From Natronospirales bacterium (GTDB lineage: Bacteria; Pseudomonadota; Gammaproteobacteria; Natronospirales; JAIVGZ01), in NCBI GenBank assembly GCA_020201335.1, contig JAIVGZ010000001.1:32694-96693 (forward strand): a DNA stretch of 64,000 bases, given 5' to 3'. Positions 9,301 to 18,361 of this stretch are shown here, piece by piece. Below the pieces are notes generated by a model that saw only the letters and a list, made by a program, of their open reading frames with translations, was not told the origin of the DNA and searched no databases. The position numbers were made by a program, and so were the translations under genes. The stretch's first letter is position 1. Every line of letters starts with the position of its first letter.

Positions 9301-9717
9301 TCAGCGGGCGGTCGCGACGCATTTAAGCTCGATGGCGATTGGCGTGGGCAACGCGCTGATCCCGATCGTGGTGCGGCACGGCGCGTTTTCCGGAAAATAC
9401 TCGGCCCACAGCCTATTGTACGCGGCGAAATCCGCTTGCATGTCGGTGAGGTAGACGGTCACATCGACCAGGCGGTCCCAGCTCGAACCCGCATCTTCGA
9501 GGATCAGGCGGACATTCTCGAACACCGAGCGCGTCTGCACTTCGATGTCATACGCGACCACCCGTCCCTGGTCGTCGAGCGTGACGCCGGGAATCACACG
9601 GGTCCCTGGTTGCCGCGGGCCGACGCCGGACAGGAACAGCAGGTCGCCGACCCGGCGCGCATGCGGATATGCGCCGACCGGCTCAGGCGCGCGTGTGCTG
9701 TTGAATGTGTCGTTCAT
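9301..9717 (-). CDS. nbaF: 2-aminomuconate deaminase, RidA/YjgF family
   Basis: RidA-fold protein, 138 residues. Its place between the semialdehyde dehydrogenase and the dioxygenase points to deamination of 2-aminomuconate to 4-oxalocrotonate (inference from context; RidA-family members can also be general enamine/imine deaminases). Family features: [40 protein letters not shown] (described by position about 65-91), and the terminal [11 protein letters not shown] strand. Start ATG 9717, with ATGA overlap on the nbaE stop. The open frame upstream of this start is an antisense shadow of nbaE. Confidence 0.85.
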   Translation of the reverse strand: MNDTFNSTRAPEPVGAYPHARRVGDLLFLSGVGPRQPGTRVIPGVTLDDQGRVVAYDIEVQTRSVFENVRLILEDAGSSWDRLVDVTVYLTDMQADFAAYNRLWAEYFPENAPCRTTIGISALPTPIAIELKCVATAR

Positions 9718-11165
9718 TCGCTCTCTCCAGCGATACGGATGCAGATGTTGCGCGGCTCGGTGAAGAATCGCAGCGCTTCCAGCCCGCCCTCGCGCCCGAC
9801 ACCCGATGCCTTGACGCCCCCAAACGGCGTACGAAGGTCGCGCACCATCCAGCAGTTCACCCAAACAATGCCGGCGCTCAACGCGCGCGATACGCGGTGT
9901 GCACGGTCCAGGTCGCGGGTCCAAACAGTCGCGACGAGGCCGTAGCGCGTGCCGTTCGCGAGCGCGACGGCTTCGGCCTCGGTGTCGAATGGTGCGAGCG
10001 TCACCACCGGGCCGAAGATCTCCTCCTGGTTCGTTCGGCAATCCAGCGGCAATCCCTCAATCACCGTCGGTGCGACGAACCAGCCGTCGGCGCAGCGCCC
10101 GGCCGGGCGCACGCGTTCGCCTCCCGCCAGCACGGTACCGCCTTCGGTGCGTGCGGTTTCGATCGCCGCAAGCACCTTGTCGAGGTGCGCGCCGGAGGTC
10201 AGCGCGCCAAGGTCGTTGCCGTCAGCCGGGTCGCCGACCGTCAACGCTTTCGCGCCTGCGACGAACGCGTCGCGGAAACGCGGGTACAGCGCGCGTTCGA
10301 CGTATACGCGCGAGCCGCACAGGCAGATCTGGCCCTGATTCAGGAACGCGGCACGCACGCTGTCCGCAACTGCGCGCTCGAAATCACAGTCCGCGAACAC
10401 GATGTTCGGGTTCTTGCCGCCCAGCTCTAGTGACAGTTTCTTCAGCAGCGGAGCGGCGGTAGCAGCGAGGCGCGTGCCGGTCGCGGTTCCGCCGGTGAAC
10501 GATATTGCGGTGATGCCTGGGTGTTCGACCAGCGCTTGCCCTGCCCGCGGCCCTTGACCGTGGACGACATTCAGCACGCCGGCAGGGAGGCCGGCCTCGG
10601 CGCAAGCGTCGGCAAACATCGACGCTGTCGCCGGCGTTAATTCGGACGGTTTCGCCACCACGCAATTTCCCGCCGCGAGCGCGGGCGCAATCTTCCAGGT
10701 AAACAGCAGCAGCGGTAGATTCCACGGAGTGATGCATCCGACGACGCCGTGTGGTTCTCGCAGCGTGTAATTCAACGTGCCCGGCCCAGTGTGTGATTCA
10801 CTCGAAAATTGCGTGATTGCTGCCGCGAAAAAACGGCAGTTCACGACCGCGCGCGCGATGTCCATCCCGCGCGCGAGCGCCACCGGCTTGCCCGTGTCGC
10901 GCGACTCCGCAGCTGCGAACTCAACGGCGCGCCGTTCAATGGCATCGGCGACCGCATTAAGGTGGCTTGCTCGTTCGGCGGCCGGGAGCGCGGACCACGC
11001 CGGAAACGCCGCCGCCGCCGCTCGCGCCGCGGCGTCGATGTCAGCTTGGCTGCCGTCGGCGACTATCGCGTACTGCGCGCCGGTCGCGGGTTCGTAGACG
11101 GGGAGCGTCGCGCCGTCCACGGAATCGCACGGCGCGCCGCCGATGAAATGCCGGAACGTGAGCAT
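9714..11165 (-). CDS. nbaE: 2-aminomuconate-6-semialdehyde dehydrogenase
   Basis: Aldehyde dehydrogenase superfamily member (483 residues), oxidising 2-aminomuconate semialdehyde to 2-aminomuconate with NAD+. Seen: ITPWNLPLLLFTWKIAPALA, the NAD-binding SFTGGTATG, general-base Glu in LELGGKNPN, the catalytic Cys in LNQGQICLCGSRVYVE, and TNQEEIFGPVVTLAPF. The order with nbaC/D/F fixes the substrate better than sequence alone. The start is probably ATG 11165 in a TGATG overlap with the SDR gene; a TTG 3 bp earlier is possible. Confidence 0.9.
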   Translation of the reverse strand: MLTFRHFIGGAPCDSVDGATLPVYEPATGAQYAIVADGSQADIDAAARAAAAAFPAWSALPAAERASHLNAVADAIERRAVEFAAAESRDTGKPVALARGMDIARAVVNCRFFAAAITQFSSESHTGPGTLNYTLREPHGVVGCITPWNLPLLLFTWKIAPALAAGNCVVAKPSELTPATASMFADACAEAGLPAGVLNVVHGQGPRAGQALVEHPGITAISFTGGTATGTRLAATAAPLLKKLSLELGGKNPNIVFADCDFERAVADSVRAAFLNQGQICLCGSRVYVERALYPRFRDAFVAGAKALTVGDPADGNDLGALTSGAHLDKVLAAIETARTEGGTVLAGGERVRPAGRCADGWFVAPTVIEGLPLDCRTNQEEIFGPVVTLAPFDTEAEAVALANGTRYGLVATVWTRDLDRAHRVSRALSAGIVWVNCWMVRDLRTPFGGVKASGVGREGGLEALRFFTEPRNICIRIAGESE

Positions 11166-11944
11166 CAAAGCGAGCTCGTGCGGCCGCCGTCGACCGGGAT
11201 GTTCACCCCGTTCACATAAGACGCAGCTGGCGATGCGAGGAACGCGATCACCGCGGCAATCTCCGCTGGGTCGGCAAAGCGACCGAGCGGGACCGCTGCC
11301 TGTGCATCCGCTTCGATGTCGGCACGCGGCCGCCCGGTCTTTTTCGCCTTGGTCTCGAAGATGTAGTCGAGCCGTTGCGTGGCGGTGAATCCCGGTAACA
11401 CGTTGTTGACGGTGATGCCGTCCCGGCCGAGTTCGCCCGCGAGCGTCTTCGCCCAGGCGGCGACAGCGCCGCGCACGGTGTTCGACACGCCGAGGTCCCG
11501 AATGGGTTCTTTCACCGAAGTCGAGATCACATTCACGATGCGACCCCAGCCCGCGGCGCGCATGCCCGGTAGTGCGGCCTGTACGAGCTGGTGCGCGGCG
11601 AGCAGGTGCTGTCGGAATGCAGCAGTGAACGCGTCGGACTCGGCAAGGTGCGCCGGCCCGCCCGGCGGGCCACCGCTGTTGTTGATGACAATCGTCACCG
11701 GTCCGTGCGCCGCGATATGCGCATCAACCGTGCGGCGCAGGGCGTTTGGGTCTGCGGCATCGGCGACCAGTGCGTGGTGGCCGGCCCCCTGGAGCGCCGC
11801 GCGCGCTTCTTCCAAAGCGGTTGCGTCGCGCGCGAGCAGCGTCACGCGAGCGCCGAGCGCGGCCAGCGTTTCTGCGGCCGCTCTGCCGATACCGCGGCTG
11901 CCGCCGCTGACCAGCGCGTGCTTTCCTTCCAGCGAGAGGTTCAT
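11165..11944 (-). CDS. SDR-family protein heading the kyn operon, non-canonical catalytic site
   Basis: Short-chain dehydrogenase fold, 259 residues. It has the cofactor motif SGGSRGIGRAA, the NNSGG strand, a helix-5 region and the ending NGVNIPVDGGRTSSL. The catalytic Ser position is VISTSVKEP, but where the YxxxK motif should follow the sequence reads VSNTVRGAVAAWAKTL, so neither the Tyr nor the Lys is in place. I know of a related BKR-like SDR subgroup with imperfect catalytic residues that travels with this pathway; its reaction is not established. Start ATG 11944, 17 bp after apaH on the same strand, so it may be transcribed from upstream genes. Confidence 0.8.
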   Translation of the reverse strand: MNLSLEGKHALVSGGSRGIGRAAAETLAALGARVTLLARDATALEEARAALQGAGHHALVADAADPNALRRTVDAHIAAHGPVTIVINNSGGPPGGPAHLAESDAFTAAFRQHLLAAHQLVQAALPGMRAAGWGRIVNVISTSVKEPIRDLGVSNTVRGAVAAWAKTLAGELGRDGITVNNVLPGFTATQRLDYIFETKAKKTGRPRADIEADAQAAVPLGRFADPAEIAAVIAFLASPAASYVNGVNIPVDGGRTSSL

Positions 11945-11961
11945 CCGGTGATGATAAGCCA

Positions 11962-12774
11962 TCACCCGGAGCAGGGGACCGAGTACCAGCTGCCGTCGCC
12001 GTCGAGTCGCAGTGCGGTGAGCTGGCCGCCCCAGACGCAGCCGGTGTCGAGCGGATACACGCCCTGGCCGGGCTGGCGCTGCAGCGTTGACCAATGGCCG
12101 AACACGATGTGCAGGCCCTTGTGCAGGCGGTCAGGGTGCTCGAACCAGGGGACGCAGTCTTCGGGCTGCGTGCCGGGTGCGCCTTTGTGGGCGAGCGCAA
12201 GGCGGCCATCGCGGGTCACGTAGCGCAAGCGCGTTAACGCATTGACGATGTAGCGTATGCGGTCCGTACCGACGAGTGACTCATCCCACTCCGTTGGCTC
12301 GTCGCCGTACATCTGCTGCAGGAGTACGTCGACCTCCGGACCCGCCAGCAACGCTTCAACCTCGCGTGCGCATCGGCTGGCCGTTGCCAGGTCCCACGCC
12401 GGTGGCAGACCCGCGTGAACCATCGTGTAGCCGAGTTCGGCGTCGTGGTGGAGTAGCGGCCTGCACCGCAGCCAGTCGATGAGCTCCGGTGCATCGTCGG
12501 CGGCAAGCACCGCGTCGAGCGTATCGGTCGGACGCAGCAGCGCCGGGTCTCGCGCGGCAGCCACGAGGTGTAGGTCATGGTTACCGAGGACGGTGATGGC
12601 GCCTGCATCGAGGCCGCGGACAAAACGCAGTGTTTCAAGAGAGCCGGCACCGCGGTTAACCAAATCGCCGCAGAACCAAAGCGTGTCGTCGTTGGGGGTG
12701 TAGCGGATCCTGTCGAGGAGCCGCAACAGGCTGTCATGGCAGCCCTGGATGTCGCCAATCGCGAAAACCGCCAC
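11962..12774 (-). CDS. apaH: Bis(5'-nucleosyl)-tetraphosphatase, symmetrical
   Basis: Hydrolyses Ap4A to two ADP. 270 residues. The metallophosphatase motifs are all present: AIGDIQGCHDSLLRLLD, WFCGDLVNRGAGSLETL, VLGNHDLHL, MVHAGLPPAWD, FGHWSTLQ and the family ending LDTGCVWGGQLTALRL. Start ATG 12774, 3 bp after the usp stop. In many relatives apaG sits between rsmA and apaH; here a usp gene occupies that place. Confidence 0.95.
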   Translation of the reverse strand: MAVFAIGDIQGCHDSLLRLLDRIRYTPNDDTLWFCGDLVNRGAGSLETLRFVRGLDAGAITVLGNHDLHLVAAARDPALLRPTDTLDAVLAADDAPELIDWLRCRPLLHHDAELGYTMVHAGLPPAWDLATASRCAREVEALLAGPEVDVLLQQMYGDEPTEWDESLVGTDRIRYIVNALTRLRYVTRDGRLALAHKGAPGTQPEDCVPWFEHPDRLHKGLHIVFGHWSTLQRQPGQGVYPLDTGCVWGGQLTALRLDGDGSWYSVPCSG

Positions 12775-12777
12775 GGA

Positions 12778-13218
12778 TCAGGTATTGGGGTTTAGGCGGA
12801 CCGCCAGCACGTCGCAGGGCGCCGCATTGAGCACCGACTTTTCAGTAGTCCCTAGCAACAGCGCGAGCCCATGCCTTTCATAGCTGCCGAGCATGATCAA
12901 GTCGGCGTCGATTTCCTGAGCGACCCTGAGTATCTCGTGCTTGATGGTACCGATTTCGATGCGGCGGTCGGCATCCCCAAGCCCGATGCTCGTTGCGAGG
13001 GTCTCGAGCCGCTGTCGCGCGCTCGCTACGAGCTCTTCCTCGAGGTTCACCGGTGGCGGCAGCAGCGCTTCACCGGCCGGGTCGACCGGGATGAACTCGA
13101 CCACATGCAGCAGAGTCAACGACGCTCCGGTCGCCTGAGCGACCTCGATTGCGCGCCGCGCAACCAGTTCGCTTTGCCCGCGAAGGTCGATCCCCAGAAG
13201 TATCCGACGATAAGCCAT
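12778..13218 (-). CDS. Universal stress protein (UspA family)
   Basis: Single-domain UspA protein of 146 residues, cytoplasmic. Seen: the N-terminal strand RRILLGIDLRGQSELVARRA, the stretch DADLIMLGSYERHGLALLLGTT and the end SVLNAAPCDVLAVRLN. The usual ATP-binding G-2x-G-9x-G(S/T) motif is only partly kept (GSYERHGLALLLGTTEKS), so ATP binding is uncertain. Sits between rsmA (35 bp) and apaH (3 bp) in the same direction. Confidence 0.85.
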   Translation of the reverse strand: MAYRRILLGIDLRGQSELVARRAIEVAQATGASLTLLHVVEFIPVDPAGEALLPPPVNLEEELVASARQRLETLATSIGLGDADRRIEIGTIKHEILRVAQEIDADLIMLGSYERHGLALLLGTTEKSVLNAAPCDVLAVRLNPNT

Positions 13219-13253
13219 CCAGCACCCCCTCCCCAGGAAATCCAGTGCCGAGT

Positions 13254-14054
13254 TTACCGCGAATCCGGCGTGGCCCCGCTGGTGGCGGCGAGCCGGCCGA
13301 ATGCCTCGGGGCTCACAGTTTCGGGGCGCGCGCCCGGGTCGAGGCCGGCCGCCTCGATTCCTTCGGCATCAACCAAGCCCCTCAATGCGTTGCGCAGCGT
13401 CTTGCGCCGCATCGAAAACGCCTGGTTCACGATGCGGGCGAAACGCTCTGGGTCACCGAGTGCGAACGGCGGTTGGCGGTGCGGGACGAGCCGCACAATA
13501 GCCGAGTCCACTTTCGGCGGCGGAGTAAAAGCGCCCGGGCCAATCTCGAATAGCGGCTGTACCGCGCAGCGCGCGGCGAGCATCACTGACAAGCGGCCGT
13601 ATGCGTCGTCCCCGGCGCTTGCCGCCATGCGGTCGACGACCTCTTTCTGCAGCATGAAATGCATGTCATCAATAACTGCGGAGTGGTCGAGCAGGTGGAA
13701 CAGCAATGGCGTCGAGATGTTGTACGGGAGATTGCCTACCAGTCGGATGCGCTCGCCCGACGCCAGCGCGGTGAAGTCAAAGCGCAACGCGTCGCCCTGA
13801 TGCACGACCAGGGCGCCGACCTCCAAACAGCGCTCAACCAGCAACGGAATCAGGTCCCGGTCGAGTTCGACCACTTCAAGCCGCCCGTGACGCTGGAGGA
13901 GGGGGATCGTCAGTGCGCCGAGCCCCGGGCCGATTTCCACAAGCCGTTCGCCTGATTGTGGTGCGATTGTGTCGACAATTTTCGCGATCACGCCGCCATC
14001 GTGCAGGAAATGCTGTCCAAATCTTTTTCGTGGTCTATGGCTGGTTTGTATCAT
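13254..14054 (-). CDS. rsmA: 16S rRNA dimethyladenosine transferase
   Basis: KsgA/RsmA dimethylates A1518 and A1519 of 16S rRNA late in small-subunit assembly. 266 residues. Motifs: RFGQHFLHD, SAM motif I VEIGPGLGALTIPLL, catalytic NLPYNIST, and the C-terminal VNQAFSMRRKTLRNAL. The ATG start at 14054 overlaps the pdxA stop (ATGA). Intact. Confidence 0.95.
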   Translation of the reverse strand: MIQTSHRPRKRFGQHFLHDGGVIAKIVDTIAPQSGERLVEIGPGLGALTIPLLQRHGRLEVVELDRDLIPLLVERCLEVGALVVHQGDALRFDFTALASGERIRLVGNLPYNISTPLLFHLLDHSAVIDDMHFMLQKEVVDRMAASAGDDAYGRLSVMLAARCAVQPLFEIGPGAFTPPPKVDSAIVRLVPHRQPPFALGDPERFARIVNQAFSMRRKTLRNALRGLVDAEGIEAAGLDPGARPETVSPEAFGRLAATSGATPDSR

Positions 14055-15025
14055 GCGCTTTTAGCGGCCATTGTGGCCGCAAGTTCAATGGCCGCTGACA
14101 GGCTGCCCGAGTCCGCGCGGCCGGTGCCTGCGAGGTCTAGGGCAGTGCCGTGATCGACAGAGGTGCGGACCAGCGGCAGGCCGAGCGTGCAGTTCACGGA
14201 GTGCCCGAAGCCGGCGTGCTTGAGCACCGGCAGGCCTTGGTCGTGGTACATCGCCAGCACCGCGTCGCAACGCGCGAGCGCCGCCGGCGTGAACGCCGTG
14301 TCTGCAGGCAACGGGCCGGTTACTGCGATGCCGTCGCCGCGGACGCGCTCGACCACCGGGGAAATCACGTCGATCTCCTCGCGTCCAAAATGGCCCGCTT
14401 CGCCGGCATGTGGGTTGAGTCCAAGCACCGCGATGCGGGGTGTCGCGATGCCGAAGCGCGCCGTGAGGTCGCGCGCAAGTATGCGCAGCGTTGATTCAAC
14501 CCGCGCCTCGGTGATGGCATCGGGAACCTCACGCAATGCCAGGTGCGTAGTGACAAGCGCCACACGCAGCGTTCCGGCGACCAACAACATCACCGGCGTG
14601 CCGCCGGTGTGCGCTGCGAGGTACTCGGTATGCCCGCTGAACGGGATTCCGGCGGCATTGATTACAGACTTCTGCAACGGCCCGGTAACGATCCCGCTGA
14701 AAGTCCCGCGGGTGCAGCCGTCCATAGCCAGGTCCAGCGCAGTGAGCGAAGCGCGCGCGTTCGCGGGGTCCGGGGTGCCGGGTTGGGGGTTGGCGGCGAG
14801 TGGAACGGCCCATACCGACAACACACCGGCGTCGAGGGCGGCTTCGTCGCCTGGTTGCCATGCGCGAAAGTCGATTGTGAGTCCGAGTTGCACCGCGCGT
14901 TGCGCGAGCGCCGTCGGGTCGGCAAGCGCGACCCACCGAATGGTGCGCGTTTGCGCCGACAACTGCAGGACGAGGTCCGGCCCGATGCCGGCCGGCTCGC
15001 CGGGCGTCAGCGCGAGCGGACGCAC
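14051..15025 (-). CDS. pdxA: 4-hydroxythreonine-4-phosphate dehydrogenase
   Basis: NAD-dependent step of DXP-dependent pyridoxal phosphate synthesis, whose product is the cofactor of KynU, CBS, CGL and Dat in this window. 324 residues. Seen: TPGEPAGIGPDLVLQL, GIVTGPLQKSVINAAGIPFSGHTEYL (about 105-130, with metal-ligand His), LGLNPHAGEAGHFGREE, and AMYHDQGLPVLKHAGF. Start GTG 15025, one base after the surA stop. Intact. Confidence 0.95.
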   Translation of the reverse strand: MRPLALTPGEPAGIGPDLVLQLSAQTRTIRWVALADPTALAQRAVQLGLTIDFRAWQPGDEAALDAGVLSVWAVPLAANPQPGTPDPANARASLTALDLAMDGCTRGTFSGIVTGPLQKSVINAAGIPFSGHTEYLAAHTGGTPVMLLVAGTLRVALVTTHLALREVPDAITEARVESTLRILARDLTARFGIATPRIAVLGLNPHAGEAGHFGREEIDVISPVVERVRGDGIAVTGPLPADTAFTPAALARCDAVLAMYHDQGLPVLKHAGFGHSVNCTLGLPLVRTSVDHGTALDLAGTGRADSGSLSAAIELAATMAAKSA

Positions 15026-15026
15026 C

Positions 15027-16334
15027 TCATCCGCCCAGCCGATTCTCGATGTAGGTCTCGCCGCGGAGGCGAAGCAGCCACTGTTCCAACTCCTCCTCGG
15101 CTTTGCGCTCGCGTAGCACGCGGCGTGCCTGCGCTATACGCATCTGGTCGGTGCCGTCGTGCGCTCGGCGCTCCATCACCTGCACGATGTGCCACCCGTA
15201 CTCGGACGCGAAAGGTTCGCTGACCTCGCCGGGCGTTAGTGATGTTATCGCTGCGTCGAACGCCGGTACTGTCTCGCCGGCACCCACCCAGCCCAGTTCG
15301 CCGTTGTTGATTGCGCTGTTCGGGTCCTCGGAGTGGCGCCGGGCGAGGTCTCCGAAGTCTCCGCCCGCCAGAATCTCTTGACGCAGCTCGGCGAGCCGCG
15401 CTGCGGCACGGGCATCGGTCATCAACGGGTTCGTGCGGATGAGAATGTGCCGTGCGCGTACCTGGTCGACGACCATGCGCTGGCCGGTGTTGCGCGACTC
15501 GGCGAGCTTGATTACATGCAGGGCGCCCGGCGTGCGGATAAGGTCCGATACTGCGCCAGGCTGCATGCTGACCACGCTTTCAGCGAACACCGCGGGCAGC
15601 TGTGTCGAACGCCGCCAGCCCAGGTCTCCCCCTTCGAGCGCCTGCTGTCCCGTTGAGTACGCGACTGCGAGCCCGCCGAAATCTTCGCCGGCGCGCGCGC
15701 GCTGCACGATGTCTTCGCCTAGCGCACGCACGCGGTTTGCCTCTGCGGCCTCGGCGTCAGGATCAACGCGGAGCATAATGTGCTGCACGCGAAATTCGCG
15801 CCCGTCGAGCGCCTCGGCGCCTTCGCCCGCGAGGAAAGCATCGACCTCGCGCGGAGAGACATTGATACGCGCGAGCACTTCGCGCTGGCGCAACTGGGTC
15901 ATGATTATGTCGGCGCGGACGTCGTCACGCATCTCGGCGAAGCTGATGCCGTCATTCGCCAGCGCCTCGACCAGCTGGTCGAGCGTCATGCCGTTCCCAC
16001 TCGCGATATTGCTGATTGCCTGGTTCAGCTGGTCTTCCGACACCGTGATGCCGACCCGCTCGGCGCGTTGCAACTGCACGCGCTCGAGGATCAGGCGTTC
16101 GAGGATCTGTTCGCGGAGTACATTGAGCGGCGGCTCCGGATTCGCGCTGCGGGCGAGTCCGGCGCGCACGGTGCGCAGGCGCCGGGCGACGTCGCTATGG
16201 AGAATCACTTCCTCATCGACGACTGCAGCAATGCCATCGAGTTGCACACCCGGCGCATTGGCGAACAGAGGAGCGCTGAAGATGGTGAAAAGGAACAGGA
16301 TTGGAAGGTATTTGAACGACATGGACTCGGTCAC
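15027..16334 (-). CDS. surA: Periplasmic chaperone/peptidyl-prolyl isomerase SurA
   Basis: Chaperone for outer-membrane beta-barrel proteins, including LptD encoded just upstream. An N-terminal signal peptide (LPILFLFTIFSAPLFANA) is followed by the SurA N-domain (about 30-175) and two parvulin domains (about 180-280 and 290-395; repeated hallmarks DFGGLAVAYSTG and DFGDLARRHSEDPNS), then a C-terminal helix. About 435 residues from GTG 16334, which overlaps the lptD stop; ATG 16322 is an alternative start that leaves the signal peptide intact. Confidence 0.93.
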   Translation of the reverse strand: MTESMSFKYLPILFLFTIFSAPLFANAPGVQLDGIAAVVDEEVILHSDVARRLRTVRAGLARSANPEPPLNVLREQILERLILERVQLQRAERVGITVSEDQLNQAISNIASGNGMTLDQLVEALANDGISFAEMRDDVRADIIMTQLRQREVLARINVSPREVDAFLAGEGAEALDGREFRVQHIMLRVDPDAEAAEANRVRALGEDIVQRARAGEDFGGLAVAYSTGQQALEGGDLGWRRSTQLPAVFAESVVSMQPGAVSDLIRTPGALHVIKLAESRNTGQRMVVDQVRARHILIRTNPLMTDARAAARLAELRQEILAGGDFGDLARRHSEDPNSAINNGELGWVGAGETVPAFDAAITSLTPGEVSEPFASEYGWHIVQVMERRAHDGTDQMRIAQARRVLRERKAEEELEQWLLRLRGETYIENRLGG

Positions 16335-18346
16335 CGGCGGGCAGAATAGCCAAGAATACCACGCTCAAGCATCGCTCCGGTCCCGCGGCCCACGTTCGCA
16401 AGACCCTTCAGCTCGAGCTGGAAGTACAGGCTGTGGCTCGTATCGCCGGCGCGGGTCGCGATGTATTCGCGCGACACCACCCGAATCGCCCAGCAGCAGC
16501 TTTGATACTCGAAGCCGACAAAAGTTTCGATGTTTCGTCGCTCGTCGACCGACCAGTTCCAGCGGCCCACGGCGCTCCAGCGGCTACCGAGCGGCCAGGC
16601 GAACGCGATATCGGTCTGGTCGATCTGGCCGCGGCGGAAGCGCCAGCCGAGGTTCAGCAGCCGGTCGCGGTCGGGGTGCCACCGCAGCTGGACCAGGCTG
16701 CGCTCGAGGTGCGCGCTGTCCGGGTCATATTGGAGTGCGACGCGGGTCGACCACTCGGACGACAGGTTGATTGACGCCTCGCCGAGATAATCCGACCAGC
16801 GACTTGAGGCGGGCGTACCGAGCGCGCTCTGCTCTCGGTACGGGATACGTAGCCAATACACGCGGGGCTCGAGCGTTTGCACACGGTCCCCGGACATCGG
16901 GCGATCGAATGTGAGGCCGGTGTCGACGCTGTAGAGCGGCAGCGTGCGCGACTGCTCCGGCAGGCCGCCGCTGAGTGCGTAGTGCGTATGCCTCCAGGCT
17001 GCGCGCGGAACGACATGCCAACCCGCGCCATCCAATACCCAGGTCGCGGACGGAACGATGTCCATGCGCGACCCGGTAACGCGGGTGTCGTCGTCCGTGT
17101 GGAAGTAGACGGCTTCCGCGTCGACGGACAGTTGCGCGCCGCGGTCACTTGCCGGCCAACGCGCGTGCCAGAGAACCTGTGGCAGGCGCGAATACGGGTG
17201 CGCGGCGGTTGGAATGGTGTCGTCGAGCGTCTGCCAGCCGTCGAGCCGCGCGACCCACGACTGCTGGTCGCCGTGATAACTGAGCTCCATGCGCTTCGGC
17301 AAGTGCGTGACGATGGTCCGCTCCATACCGCCGGCAAGGTCCTCGTAATAGAGCTCGTCGCTTACGTGTTGTACGTCGGCGTGAAACTGCCAGCCGGCCG
17401 CGGCTTCCGATATGTGCCACCACGCACCGCGCGCGCGCGTGTCGCCGCGTTGGCGGTCGGTCGGTAGCACTTCAAGGTCCAACTGGCCTTGATGGCGCTG
17501 GTACAGGTACCGATACTCGGTGCCGACCTGCAACCCGCGTTCCCCCATCCAACGTGGCGTGATAGTCGCGTCACGCTCGGGCGCGATGTTCCAGTACCAC
17601 GGCGCGCGTATGTCGATGCCGGTGTTGCGCGCGCGCCCGGCGTCCGGGACGAGAAAACCGCTCTTGCGTTCGTCGTTCAGCGGGAACGATATCCACGGCG
17701 TGTAGAAGATCGGAACACCCATGAATTCCACGCGCACATTGCGGCCGACGCCGACGCCGGTCTCGGTATCCAACTCGAGGCGCGGCGCGTGCAGCGACCA
17801 CGCCTCGCTATCCGCAGGGCAGGTGGTGTATCGCGCATCGGTGACGGTGATGGGGATGTCGCGGCCGGCTTCGAGTGAATCCGCGCTGCCGCGCGCACGG
17901 CGCGCGAACAGTCGGAACTCGAGGTCGTCGAAGCGGACGCGGTCGGTGTTGAGGTCCAGCAGCGCGCGCTGCCCGGCGAGTTCCACGGAATCGTCGACGA
18001 AGCGAATCTCGCCTTCGCCGCTGATCAGGTTGTCCGCGCGTTCGTGGCGCACCCTGTCGGCGGTGAGTGTGCGCGATCCTTGCTGCAGTAACACACGTCC
18101 CGAAAACAGGCTTTCGGTCGTACGCTCACTGTCGACAGAATCTGCCTGTATGTGCAGTGGCGCATCGGAGACCGGCAGCCCCGCATCCGGCCCGACTGGA
18201 AGCGCGCGCTCGGGCAATGCCGGGCACAACGCCCATCGGTCGTCGTCTGCCTGCGAGGGCGCACTTGTAAGCGCCAGCAGTGCGGCGATGGCCAATTTCT
18301 GTCCGTTCACGCGTCGGGATTCCCGCCGAGGTGCTGAAAATCGCAT
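16331..18346 (-). CDS. lptD: LPS-assembly protein LptD with an internal beta-barrel deletion
   Basis: Outer-membrane barrel that with LptE inserts LPS in the outer leaflet. It shows a signal peptide (KLAIAALLALTSAPSQA), an OstA/LptA-like N-domain and a C-terminal barrel. The disulfide cysteines are present: N-terminal ALCPALPE, RYTTCPAD, and the C-terminal pair in YQSCCWAIRV. Around 16825 the protein passes from EPRVYWLRIPYREQ directly to TPASSRWSDYLGEAS. Relatives carry roughly 60-70 residues there (FDT...FNFxQLFRxNRFxGxDRIGDANQ region), so several strands are missing, in frame. ATG 18346 is used; GTG 18310 is an alternative and would suit a TATACT box seen at 18348-18353. 15 bp divergent from amgK. 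Confidence 0.85.
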   Translation of the reverse strand: MRFSAPRRESRRVNGQKLAIAALLALTSAPSQADDDRWALCPALPERALPVGPDAGLPVSDAPLHIQADSVDSERTTESLFSGRVLLQQGSRTLTADRVRHERADNLISGEGEIRFVDDSVELAGQRALLDLNTDRVRFDDLEFRLFARRARGSADSLEAGRDIPITVTDARYTTCPADSEAWSLHAPRLELDTETGVGVGRNVRVEFMGVPIFYTPWISFPLNDERKSGFLVPDAGRARNTGIDIRAPWYWNIAPERDATITPRWMGERGLQVGTEYRYLYQRHQGQLDLEVLPTDRQRGDTRARGAWWHISEAAAGWQFHADVQHVSDELYYEDLAGGMERTIVTHLPKRMELSYHGDQQSWVARLDGWQTLDDTIPTAAHPYSRLPQVLWHARWPASDRGAQLSVDAEAVYFHTDDDTRVTGSRMDIVPSATWVLDGAGWHVVPRAAWRHTHYALSGGLPEQSRTLPLYSVDTGLTFDRPMSGDRVQTLEPRVYWLRIPYREQSALGTPASSRWSDYLGEASINLSSEWSTRVALQYDPDSAHLERSLVQLRWHPDRDRLLNLGWRFRRGQIDQTDIAFAWPLGSRWSAVGRWNWSVDERRNIETFVGFEYQSCCWAIRVVSREYIATRAGDTSHSLYFQLELKGLANVGRGTGAMLERGILGYSARR

Positions 18347-18361
18347 AGTATACGCTCGCAT

